Shown: positions 1-6,464 of the stretch, piece after piece | How the letters are laid out: every line of letters starts with the position of its first letter | Position numbering within the stretch: position 1 is the stretch's first letter | Source of the DNA: UBA8437 sp003445035 | GTDB taxonomy: Bacteria; Planctomycetota; Planctomycetia; Planctomycetales; Planctomycetaceae | Assembly: GCA_937901285.1 (NCBI GenBank) | Contig: CALCHI010000124.1 | Span: 1-9,363 of the forward strand | Reading direction: 5' to 3' | Length of the DNA stretch: 9,363 nucleotides | Notes under the pieces: model-generated | What the model was told of the DNA's origin: nothing | Seen by the model: the letters and a program-made list of their open reading frames with translations, nothing else | Database searches by the model: none | Made by a program: the position numbers and the translations under genes

Positions 1-188
1 GAACGTGGATGGAGCAGACGCAATGGCGGTATGCGGCGTTTCCGCGGCCCCGCGATAACCGGAGTCACGCCGCTAGCGAGGGGCTGGGGCGTGGTTCGGA
101 TCTGGCGGTTACCGCCCCTGAACTGACCGCCGGACCTGGGGTGGGGCGGGTCGCGATATCGCGGGGCTGCTTCCATGAACCACTTGAG
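1..188. other. Gene-free left edge with WD40-like scrap
   Basis: No intact gene is seen here. Frame 1 on the plus strand is open from the window edge to a TGA at 124-126 and ends in WGVVRIWRLPPLN, which resembles the last strand of a WD40 blade and the C-terminal end of some WD40 proteins. The sequence before it (about 20-84) gives WD40-like pieces only if different frames are joined, so it looks decayed, or is the tail of a gene starting outside the window. Positions 152-163 are a perfect 12-bp palindrome (CGCGATATCGCG) just downstream of the minus-strand gene. Positions 104-116 form a short GGCGGT/ACCGCC inverted repeat with a one-base centre. Neither has a T-run. Confidence 0.4.
86..109 (+). 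repeat. 24-bp direct repeat, copy 1 (WD40 GVVRIWR)
   Basis: This 24-base stretch is identical, in the same orientation, to positions 1960-1983. Read in frame 1 it encodes GVVRIWR, the closing strand of a WD40 blade, and the second copy encodes the same peptide. Outside the 24 bases the two loci diverge at once downstream; upstream, only a short AGCG block aligns, if a 7-base gap is allowed. The pair brackets the minus-strand DUF1501 gene. Shared ancestry of two WD40 blades, or a duplication or recombination scar, are the likely explanations; chance is unlikely for 24 exact bases. Confidence 0.85.
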
Positions 189-1622
189 TCAGGCCATGAT
201 ATCGCGGATCGGCGATCCACCGTGACTGATCGACATGGGGCGTCCGAGCTTGTCGTAGACGTGAGTCTTGTGATCGATGCCCAGCGTCTCGTAGATCGTT
301 GAGCAGATGTCGGAAGTGCTGACGGGGTTGATCGCGGGATACGCTGCCTGGCCGTCGCTGGCGCCGTAGACGGTTCCTCCTTTTATCCCCGCCCCCGACA
401 AGAGCATCGAGTAACAGAACGTCCAATGATCGCGGCCGGCGTTTTTGTTGATCTTCGGCGTGCGGCCGAAATCGCTCATCACCAACACCAGCGTTTCGTC
501 GAGCAGGCCACTCTCGTCGAGATCCTGCATCAGCGCGGAATACACGGCGTCGAGATATGGCAGGTTGTAGTCACGCATCAGATTGAAGTTCTGCGAATGC
601 GTGTCCCAGCAGTGCAGTTGCAACTTCAGCCGTTCCCAGTAGCAGTCCCAGGTGACGTTGATGAATCGCACTCCGGTCTCGACCAGGCGGCGGGCGATCA
701 ATGCGCTTTGTCCGAACAACGTCGGCGTGTAGCGTTCGCGAACCTTCGGGTCGACCTGGTCGAGGTCGAACGCGTCGCGGACCTGCGACGACGTGAGTAG
801 ACCCCAAGCTCGTTCCTGCTGACGGTTGAACCCATCCAGAGTTCCCTGCCGCTCGAGACGGAACTGCTCGGCGTCGAGTTGTTGCAACAGGCTTTGACGA
901 GCGTTCAGGCGGTCGACCGTTATCCCGTCCTTCAGTGCGGTATTGGGAATCTGCGGCATGCCGCGGAGCGGTTGTGGTTTGTAGGCTTGTTCGGGTGGCT
1001 TGCTGACGTATGGAGAACACTCGGTGTACAGCGGATTGAACCGCGTTCCCAGGAAACCGGCCTCGGGTCCGGGACGGCGGAACAACTGTCCCCATCCCAG
1101 ATAGCAAGGCATGTAAACGTACGCGGGAGAATCGGCCTTGCCGCCGCTCAGGTACTCGCAGACCGATCCCATACTCGGCGGAATTCCGTCGCTCACTTCC
1201 AAAAGGTTCGTCTGTGGCACTTCCCAACCGGTGTAACTCGGAATGCAGTTGTGACATCCCGCCTTGTGGTTGATGGACCGCACGATTGCCGAGCGGTCCA
1301 TCCACTGGGCATGCTTGGGCAACAACTCGCAGATATCCATCCCCGGCACGTTGGTGGGGATGGGGTTGAACTCGCCCCGCACGTCGGCACTGGCGTCCGG
1401 TTTCAGGTCGTACATGTCCTGTGACGGCGCACCGCCCAACAGGTAAAGACAGATGACGCTCTTGGCTTTACCGTTCCAGGGTTGGTCGGGGCGCGACTGC
1501 TCCGCTTGCAACAACTGTGGCAGGCCGAACCCACCCAGAGCCGCGATCGATCCCGCTTGAAGCGTTGCCCGTCGGGTGATCCCGTCACAAAACTGCCGAG
1601 GACTGCCGAGCATGGTCAGCAT
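189..1622 (-). CDS. DUF1501 family Tat-exported protein
   Basis: A 477-residue DUF1501 protein (alkaline phosphatase/sulfatase-like superfamily), the usual length for the family. The leader holds a twin-arginine motif (T16-R17-R18-A19-T20-L21) followed by a Gly/Ala/Leu-rich segment to about residue 40, so Tat export is likely. Family signatures follow in order: LLGGAPSQDMYDLKP near 61-75, RGEF (82-85), VPGMDICELLP (92-102), AIVRSINH (112-119), CWDTHSQNF (338-346), SDFGRTPK (383-390), GRDHW (396-400) and GGTVYG (415-420). The Asp and His residues in the last motifs are candidate metal ligands by analogy; the enzymatic reaction is unknown. The ATG at 1622 is chosen because GGAA lies 7 nt upstream; an in-frame ATG at 1613 has no such site. 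The gene stands alone on its strand and is divergent from the DUF1501 gene at 2066. WD40 scraps lie on both sides of it. Confidence 0.93.
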   Translation of the reverse strand: MLTMLGSPRQFCDGITRRATLQAGSIAALGGFGLPQLLQAEQSRPDQPWNGKAKSVICLYLLGGAPSQDMYDLKPDASADVRGEFNPIPTNVPGMDICELLPKHAQWMDRSAIVRSINHKAGCHNCIPSYTGWEVPQTNLLEVSDGIPPSMGSVCEYLSGGKADSPAYVYMPCYLGWGQLFRRPGPEAGFLGTRFNPLYTECSPYVSKPPEQAYKPQPLRGMPQIPNTALKDGITVDRLNARQSLLQQLDAEQFRLERQGTLDGFNRQQERAWGLLTSSQVRDAFDLDQVDPKVRERYTPTLFGQSALIARRLVETGVRFINVTWDCYWERLKLQLHCWDTHSQNFNLMRDYNLPYLDAVYSALMQDLDESGLLDETLVLVMSDFGRTPKINKNAGRDHWTFCYSMLLSGAGIKGGTVYGASDGQAAYPAINPVSTSDICSTIYETLGIDHKTHVYDKLGRPMSISHGGSPIRDIMA

Positions 1623-1880
1623 GATTGCTTTCCAAAATGAGTTAGGAGCACAAGCGGGATTTCAGCAAGCTCGCGAAATGTCACCGGGAAAGTCGACCGA
1701 CCTTGTTGTGGCGCGGCACTCACCTCGATGGTCATCATCCTCAATGGCGGATCATCATGGAATACCGAGGACACGTGGTCAGGGGCACTGGCCGTTGGGC
1801 GTAGCGGACCGCATTGTACCGATTCTTGGGTTCCTCACTCATGGAAAAACAATTTGTACCCTTCCGTCGTCAAGCAACAG

Positions 1881-1985
1881 GAGACACTCGCATTCAAAGG
1901 ACACACAGGTTTGGTCACCATCGCAAGTTGTAGCCCCGACGGGAAACGGATCGTCAGCGGGGGCGTGGTTCGGATCTGGCGGTCA
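1881..1985 (+). pseudogene. Solitary degenerate WD40 repeat remnant
   Basis: In one plus-strand frame this stretch reads as a WD40 blade: ETLAFKGHTG, then VTIASCSPDGKRIVSGG, then VVRIWR. The GH dipeptide, SPDG turn, IVSGG strand and closing VRIW are all present. It departs from a normal blade in two ways. The usual three to five residues between SGG and VRIW (typically a D-x-T turn) are missing, and the closing WD is WR. It is only one blade, whereas propellers need several, and the frame ends at a TGA at 2079-2081 with no WD40-like sequence on either side. It therefore looks like a fragment of a former WD40 gene. WD40 proteins often neighbour DUF1501 genes in planctomycetes. A short expressed peptide from the ATG at 1728 cannot be excluded. 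Confidence 0.55.
1960..1983 (+). repeat. 24-bp direct repeat, copy 2 (WD40 GVVRIWR)
   Basis: This is identical to positions 86-109 in the same orientation. Here it is the last strand of the degenerate WD40 repeat and encodes GVVRIWR. The two copies are 1,874 bp apart and enclose the whole minus-strand DUF1501 gene. Confidence 0.85.
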
Positions 1986-2065
1986 ACTGCAGGTCGTGCG
2001 TCGACGCAATCGGTTGAGTACCATCAACCGGTGACCATTGGCAGGAAAGCCAACCGGTTCATCAC

Positions 2066-3568
2066 ATGGGGGACGCATTGAGCAGGAACAGGTACTACAA
2101 CCACGAGTCTGCCATTGGATCGCGGCAAACCGGCCCGAGGGGGAATCATCGCCGCAAACCGACGAACCACTCGCGGAACTCTGCAAAATCGGCTGGCTCC
2201 TCAATCGGTTCCCGCCGCGATTGTCTGCGGATGGCCGGTCTGGGATTGCCGTTCCCTTTGTTGAGTGACCTGCTGGCACAACAGGTGATTGGGGCACCCC
2301 GGTCTGCCCGAATCAAATCCTGCCTGGTTCTGTTTCAGGCCGGTGGTGTGAGCCAGACAGACACATTCGACATGCGGCCCAACGCGTCGGAGAACATCCG
2401 CGGCGAATTTCGTCCCATCTCGTCTAACGTTGCCGGCATGAATGTCTGCGAGCATCTGCCTCTGGTCTCGCAGCAGATGGATAAGCTCTGCGTTGTCCGT
2501 TCGATGCACCACCGCATGTTGTGCCACAACCCGGCCTGCTATTGCGCGTTGGCCGGCCGAGCTGTGGGGGAATCGAAAGCCGTCTCGAACCAGACGCCTG
2601 CCCAACAGAACGACTACCCCAATTTTGGGTCTGCAGTAGCCAGGTTCACCGATCACCCCGATGACGTTCCCGCCTTCGTCTCGTTGCCCTTCACGCTGTA
2701 CAACGGGGCGGCCAGGACACCAGGCCAGGATGCCGGGATGCTCGGCAGCCAATATGATCCATTCCTGATTGCACAGGACCCCAGTGCCCCTGATTTCTCC
2801 ATCGATGCTTTGAACACACGAGCCGAAATGAACGGCCGCCGCTTTGCACAAAGGCGAGGATTGCTGGCAGCGTTGGACAACCAGCAGCGACAGTTGGATA
2901 CCACGCAACGGGTGGCACAAGTCCAAACATACTACAAGCGTGCGTTCTCAATGCTGTCCACGCCTCGAGCAAAAGCCGCTTTTGACCTTTCGGCTGAACC
3001 CGACAGCGTCCGCGACCGTTATGGTCGGCACCTCGTGGGACAGTCCACGCTACTGGCGCGACGTCTCATCGAAGCCGGGGTCCTGTTTGTTACGGCATAC
3101 GCTCCCGTGGACCACATCGAAAAGGTCAGCTGGGACACACACAGCAATAATTTTCCTCTGCTACGGAAGACACTGTTGCCCGCAGCCGACCAGAGTCTGT
3201 CCGCGCTGCTGGAAGACATGCACCAGCGAGGCCTGCTGGAAGAAACGCTCGTTGTCTGGATGGGCGAGTTTGGGCGGACCCCAAAAATTGGATACACGCA
3301 GTCCAACAACACGAACAATGCCACAGGTCGCGACCATCACCCCCACTGCTACTCCATCCTGCTGGCCGGCGGTGGGGTTCGGGGAGGGACGTACTTTGGA
3401 CGTAGCGATAGAGACGGATGGTACCCGGCCGAGCAACCCGTGCATCCAGGGGATCTGGGCGCGACGATCTACGACGCCTTCGGCATCAATCCGCACCAGG
3501 ACATCCGCGATCCTCTGGGACGGCCGCACCGGCTGATCGAAGGCCAGGTCATTGAGGGCCTGTTGTAA
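2066..3568 (+). CDS. DUF1501 family Tat-exported protein
   Basis: A 500-residue DUF1501 protein on the plus strand. Signatures in order: FQAGGVSQTDTFDMRP (90-105), IRGEFRPI (111-118), VAGMNVCEHLP (122-132), CVVRSMHH (142-149), SWDTHSNNF (355-363), MGEFGRTPK (399-407), GRDHH (421-425) and RGGTYFG (439-445). The Asp, Glu and His residues in the last motifs are possible metal ligands; the reaction is unknown. A twin-arginine motif (S49-R50-R51-D52-C53-L54) precedes a hydrophobic segment, indicating Tat export. The motif lies about 48 residues in, unusually far from the start, after a polar Arg/Asn/Ser-rich stretch. No later ATG precedes the Tat motif. A TTG at 2078 with GGGGGA just upstream is an alternative start and would shorten the protein by four residues. 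The ATG at 2066 has only a distant AGGAAA (2042-2047). It is divergent from the DUF1501 gene at 189-1622 and convergent with the sialidase-like gene. Confidence 0.92.
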   Translation: MGDALSRNRYYNHESAIGSRQTGPRGNHRRKPTNHSRNSAKSAGSSIGSRRDCLRMAGLGLPFPLLSDLLAQQVIGAPRSARIKSCLVLFQAGGVSQTDTFDMRPNASENIRGEFRPISSNVAGMNVCEHLPLVSQQMDKLCVVRSMHHRMLCHNPACYCALAGRAVGESKAVSNQTPAQQNDYPNFGSAVARFTDHPDDVPAFVSLPFTLYNGAARTPGQDAGMLGSQYDPFLIAQDPSAPDFSIDALNTRAEMNGRRFAQRRGLLAALDNQQRQLDTTQRVAQVQTYYKRAFSMLSTPRAKAAFDLSAEPDSVRDRYGRHLVGQSTLLARRLIEAGVLFVTAYAPVDHIEKVSWDTHSNNFPLLRKTLLPAADQSLSALLEDMHQRGLLEETLVVWMGEFGRTPKIGYTQSNNTNNATGRDHHPHCYSILLAGGGVRGGTYFGRSDRDGWYPAEQPVHPGDLGATIYDAFGINPHQDIRDPLGRPHRLIEGQVIEGLL

Positions 3569-3695
3569 TCGGCGGTGTCCAGTCATCACGGAAAATGCCG
3601 CGCCACTGAGTAGTGACGCCGCGGCACCGGTACAGCCAGTACGTAACTGGCCGCCAACTCTTCCGTCCGCACCGATTACCAGCCACGGTACGCAT
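3569..3695. other. Convergent intergenic gap with two hairpins
   Basis: This 127-bp gap separates the ends of two convergent genes. It holds a 7-bp-stem hairpin (3596-3626) with a T-run on the minus strand, and a second inverted repeat, GCCAGT/ACTGGC, at 3635-3640 and 3646-3651 with a 5-base loop and no T-run. No gene is seen. Confidence 0.6.
3592..3626 (-). terminator. Probable intrinsic terminator of the minus-strand operon
   Basis: On the minus strand, TGCCGCG pairs perfectly with CGCGGCA (3620-3626 with 3596-3602), and an inner CACT/AGTG stem lies in the loop. The stem is followed directly by TTTT (3595 to 3592). It sits about 70 bp past the stop of the sialidase-like gene. The T-run is short, so termination strength is uncertain. 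It could also act weakly on the opposing DUF1501 transcript as a stem without a T-run. Confidence 0.55.
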
Positions 3696-5003
3696 TTAGT
3701 CGCTTTTCGCTGTGGTTCGTCTCATCCCGTTCTTGTCCTTGACGACGTTCTTCAAAGCAGATCCCTCCGACAGCGTCTTTCCTGCGAGAACGTCTTCGTC
3801 GCGAAATCTGGCGAACAGGATCTCTGCGTGAGTCGTCCGGCCGTGGTCGTAGTGCACGTAGATGGTCCCGTCAGGGGCCTGTGCAATATCCGGATAGGAG
3901 ACCCCCGTGCCGTCTCGTCGTTCGTCCAGCAACAGGCCACCTTTCCACGTCTTCCCGTCATCCTCGGAAAGAAACGCGGTTAAGTCCCAGCGGCCGGTCC
4001 TGTTCTCGAAGTCCTTGCCGTGTTTGATCAGCAGGATGCGGCCGGACTTCAGTCGTCGTGCGACGCATTTTGCGTTGGCATGTGGGAAGGCTGTCGACTG
4101 AGGTCCCCAGGCCCGCCCCCCATTCGTAGAAAAACTCTGTGCGATTTCCTTGTGACAACGTGACAACATCCACAGGCGACCATCGGTCAGTTCGACCACC
4201 GAGTGCTCGTTGAAGCAGCTGTCCTTGAAGATGTGGCCGCCGCAATACCGCCAGTGGACGCCGTCGTCATCCGACACGAACACATTCGCACCCCGGACGG
4301 CATCGAGTTCGTGGTAGCAATACTGGAACGGCTTGCCAATGTGCCAACGTTCCCAGAGCGAAACCGGCAGAAGCCACTCGCCGTTCTTTCGCACAATGGG
4401 CTTCGTAATGGACGCACCAAAACTGACATATGTTGGATCGGACCATACCGGTGTTTTTGCGTCGGGATCATCACATCGGATGTACCAGTTGCTGCAGCTT
4501 CCGTCAAAATGTGAACACGATTGCTTGAAGAACAGCCACAATCGTCCCAGCGGATCGCACCAGAAACACCCCACGCGCGTGCCCATCGGAAGGCCGTACG
4601 CGGCGGGATCAATCACCAGCACCGGTTGGCGCCAGTTTTTGCCCCGATCGTCACTGTAGGACGCCAGCAGGTAGGCGATCGGCCCATCCTGCCCACCGAT
4701 CCAAGCCGTCCAGACACGCCCGCTGCGGGTGACTTCGTTGCTCTGCGCCATGGCAAACGGCAAGTAACTGTCCGCGTAAGCGGGGAACGGATCATGGTTG
4801 ACACGCGGCGTGATCCGAATGGCATTGAGTAGTTCTTGTGACAACTTGTCCGGCTTGATGGTCAGCGGAGGCCGTATGCTGCCTTTTCGCCCGTCCTGGT
4901 TTGCCCGGGCACTGGGGGGAACCGACAGCAGTCCGGCGGCGGCAACCGTGCCAGTGGCTTTCAGGAGTTCTCGCCGATCAACTTTCGGCTCATGCTCGCT
5001 CAT
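3696..5003 (-). CDS. Sialidase-like BNR/Asp-box protein, Tat-exported
   Basis: A 435-residue six-bladed sialidase-fold protein (BNR_2/GH33-like). Four Asp boxes of the S-x-D-x-G-x-x-W type are visible: YSDDRGKNW (116-124), VSDDDGVHW (243-251), FSTNGGRAW (291-299) and LSEDDGKTW (345-353). EHSVVELTDGRLWML (266-280) and GVSYPDIAQAPDGTIYV (367-383) match conserved sialidase segments; Tyr370 is a candidate nucleophile. A clear F/YRIP motif for the first substrate-binding Arg is not seen near the N-terminus, where SYLPFAMA (79-86) occupies the comparable place. Cleavage of sialic acid is therefore unproven; another glycan or a binding role is possible. The leader has a Tat motif (D9-R10-R11-E12-L13-L14) and a hydrophobic stretch ending around SARA (31-34). 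It is the last gene of the operon, 15 nt after the DUF1501 gene, with its own strong GGAG site. Confidence 0.88.
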   Translation of the reverse strand: MSEHEPKVDRRELLKATGTVAAAGLLSVPPSARANQDGRKGSIRPPLTIKPDKLSQELLNAIRITPRVNHDPFPAYADSYLPFAMAQSNEVTRSGRVWTAWIGGQDGPIAYLLASYSDDRGKNWRQPVLVIDPAAYGLPMGTRVGCFWCDPLGRLWLFFKQSCSHFDGSCSNWYIRCDDPDAKTPVWSDPTYVSFGASITKPIVRKNGEWLLPVSLWERWHIGKPFQYCYHELDAVRGANVFVSDDDGVHWRYCGGHIFKDSCFNEHSVVELTDGRLWMLSRCHKEIAQSFSTNGGRAWGPQSTAFPHANAKCVARRLKSGRILLIKHGKDFENRTGRWDLTAFLSEDDGKTWKGGLLLDERRDGTGVSYPDIAQAPDGTIYVHYDHGRTTHAEILFARFRDEDVLAGKTLSEGSALKNVVKDKNGMRRTTAKSD

Positions 5004-5009
5004 GACTCG

Positions 5010-5013
5010 CTCC
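5010..5013 (-). promoter_or_regulatory. Ribosome binding site of the sialidase-like gene
   Basis: GGAG on the minus strand lies 6 nt before the ATG at 5003, within the 15-nt gap after the preceding stop codon. It fixes the start ahead of the Tat leader and shows that the gene can be translated independently on the shared transcript. Confidence 0.7.
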
Positions 5014-5018
5014 GGTCT

Positions 5019-6464
5019 TCAAACAAGTATTTCACGGACGACACGAGGCTCGAAGACACCGGTCAAGCGTTCGTCTAAACCGTTACGTGGGAACACAAGC
5101 TGCTCGTGGTCCAGCCCCAGCAAGTGCAAAATCGTAGCGTGCCAGTCGGGGACGCTGACTCGATCCTCGACGGCGGCAAAGCCCAACTCGTCGGTGGATC
5201 CGTGAATCGTTCCGCCCTTGACTCCGCCGCCGGCCATCCAAAGCGTGAAAGCGTTCTTGTTGTGATCGCGGCCGTCGCCCCCGGTGGCTAACTGGGCGAT
5301 CGGGAGCCGGCCCATTTCGCCGCCCCAGCAAACCAGCGTGGTGTCCAGAAGGCCGCGGCGCTTGAGGTCGTGCAACAGTGCTGCCACCGGCTGGTCCGTG
5401 CGACGGCAGCATGATTCCAGTCCGGTCTTCAGTTGTGAGTGGTTGTCCCAAATTTGACCATTCACATAGAGCTGCACAAACCGGACACCGCGTTCGACCA
5501 GCCGGCGAGCGATCAGACAGCGGCGACCGTAGGAATCACTCTCCGCTTGCCCGATCCCGTACATTTGTTGCGTGCTGGCATCTTCCTGTCGCAAGTCCAA
5601 CGCGTCGGTCGCTGCCAATTGCATACGCGCAGCCAACTGGTAGCTGGCGATTCTCGCAGCGAGCCGCGGCTGGCCGGACCGTCGACGTCTGTGCCGGTCG
5701 TCAAGCTCGTTGATAAAAGCACGCTCGGCGAGCGTGATGGCATCTGGCTCTGGAAACTCGCGTTTCAGGTTGAGAACTGGTGTGCCGGTGGCCCGAAACC
5801 GTGTTCCCTGATGTTCAGGAGGCAAGAAGCCCGACTGCCAACTCTGGATCCCATTGACCGGAAGTCCCTGCGGATCATCCAGCACAACGTAGGCTGGCAG
5901 TTCCTGGTTCTCTGTGCCCAGGCCATACGCTGTCCATGCTCCCAGGGAAGGGAGGCCCGGCAACATGCGGCCGCAGTGGGCCTTGAACAGGGCCAGTTCG
6001 TGGGTGAGGTTCGTGGTGTGCATCGAACGGATGAAAGCGATGTCGTCCACGCATCGAGCCAGGTGAGGCATCGCCTCGCTGACCCACATGCCACACTCCC
6101 CGTGTTGGTGAAACTTGAAGGGACTCCGCATCAGGGCACCGGCGGCATCCGGGAACTCCACTTCGCCGGCAATCTTGTGGAAGTAGGGTTTTCCGTGTTG
6201 ACGTTTCAGCTCCGGTTTCGGGTCGAACAGGTCCATCTGGCTGGGACCACCATTCATGAAAAGCTGAATGACAGACTTCGCGCGTGGCGGTCGAACCGTT
6301 CTGACGTCGCGCCCGCTCGGCTTCAGCTTCGGAGTCGCTGCTGCCTGTTCCGACTGAAGCAGGGACCACAACGCCGAGCCGTAGAAGCCGGCGCCTACAC
6401 TTTCCAGGAATGTGCGACGAGAGACCGCTGCCATGGGTGACGTTCTCGGCTCTTCAATCGACAT
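5019..6464 (-). CDS. DUF1501 family Tat-exported protein (operon copy)
   Basis: A 481-residue DUF1501 protein of the kind usually paired with a PSCyt1/DUF1549/DUF1553 gene. Motifs in order: Tat motif S15-R16-R17-T18-F19-L20 with a hydrophobic segment to about residue 37; LFMNGGPSQMDLFDPKP (68-84); FIRSMHT (144-150); THELALFKAHCG (154-165); IWDNHS (338-343); GGEMGRLP (381-388); GRDHN (398-402); GGGVKGGTIHG (412-422). It differs from the other two DUF1501 proteins here: WDNH replaces WDTH, GGEMGRLP replaces EFGRTP or DFGRTP, and it has a HGKPYFHKIAGEVEF segment (90-104) instead of RGEF. It therefore belongs to a separate subgroup. The ATG at 6464 overlaps the end of the upstream gene by 11 nt and has only a weak GAG upstream, which suggests translational coupling; M11 is an alternative start. 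The reaction is unknown. Confidence 0.93.
   Translation of the reverse strand: MSIEEPRTSPMAAVSRRTFLESVGAGFYGSALWSLLQSEQAAATPKLKPSGRDVRTVRPPRAKSVIQLFMNGGPSQMDLFDPKPELKRQHGKPYFHKIAGEVEFPDAAGALMRSPFKFHQHGECGMWVSEAMPHLARCVDDIAFIRSMHTTNLTHELALFKAHCGRMLPGLPSLGAWTAYGLGTENQELPAYVVLDDPQGLPVNGIQSWQSGFLPPEHQGTRFRATGTPVLNLKREFPEPDAITLAERAFINELDDRHRRRRSGQPRLAARIASYQLAARMQLAATDALDLRQEDASTQQMYGIGQAESDSYGRRCLIARRLVERGVRFVQLYVNGQIWDNHSQLKTGLESCCRRTDQPVAALLHDLKRRGLLDTTLVCWGGEMGRLPIAQLATGGDGRDHNKNAFTLWMAGGGVKGGTIHGSTDELGFAAVEDRVSVPDWHATILHLLGLDHEQLVFPRNGLDERLTGVFEPRVVREILV

Larger units (their letters stand above)
1623..2065. other. Divergent intergenic region with WD40 remnant
   Basis: This 443-bp region separates two divergent DUF1501 genes, so it should contain promoters for both. 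No convincing -35/-10 pair could be picked by eye for either side. Its only recognisable coding signal is a damaged WD40 repeat at 1881-1985 on the plus strand. Positions 1623-1880 show nothing identifiable on either strand. The short start-to-stop frames here (1576-2034 and 1728-2081) have no family resemblance outside the WD40 module and are not called as genes. Confidence 0.6.

Noticed and set aside
152..163. CGCGATATCGCG palindrome as a terminator for the first DUF1501 gene
   Set aside because: It has no loop and no following T-run on the minus strand, so it is reported only as a palindrome in the left-edge region.
571..1305. A 244-codon minus-strand frame inside the first DUF1501 gene
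   Set aside because: It is an alternative frame of the same strand, with a low-complexity Arg-rich translation and no recognisable motif.
86..1983. The 24-bp repeats as ends of an insertion sequence
   Set aside because: The copies are direct rather than inverted, they encode a WD40 peptide, and no transposase lies between them.
2201..2926. A 241-codon minus-strand frame opposite the second DUF1501 gene
   Set aside because: It lies wholly antisense to a well-supported gene, and no motif is visible.
5439..6440. A 333-codon plus-strand reading frame antisense to the operon DUF1501 gene
   Set aside because: The opposite strand encodes a full-length DUF1501 protein with all its motifs. The antisense translation shows no family motif and no leader, so it is a by-product of GC-rich codon use.
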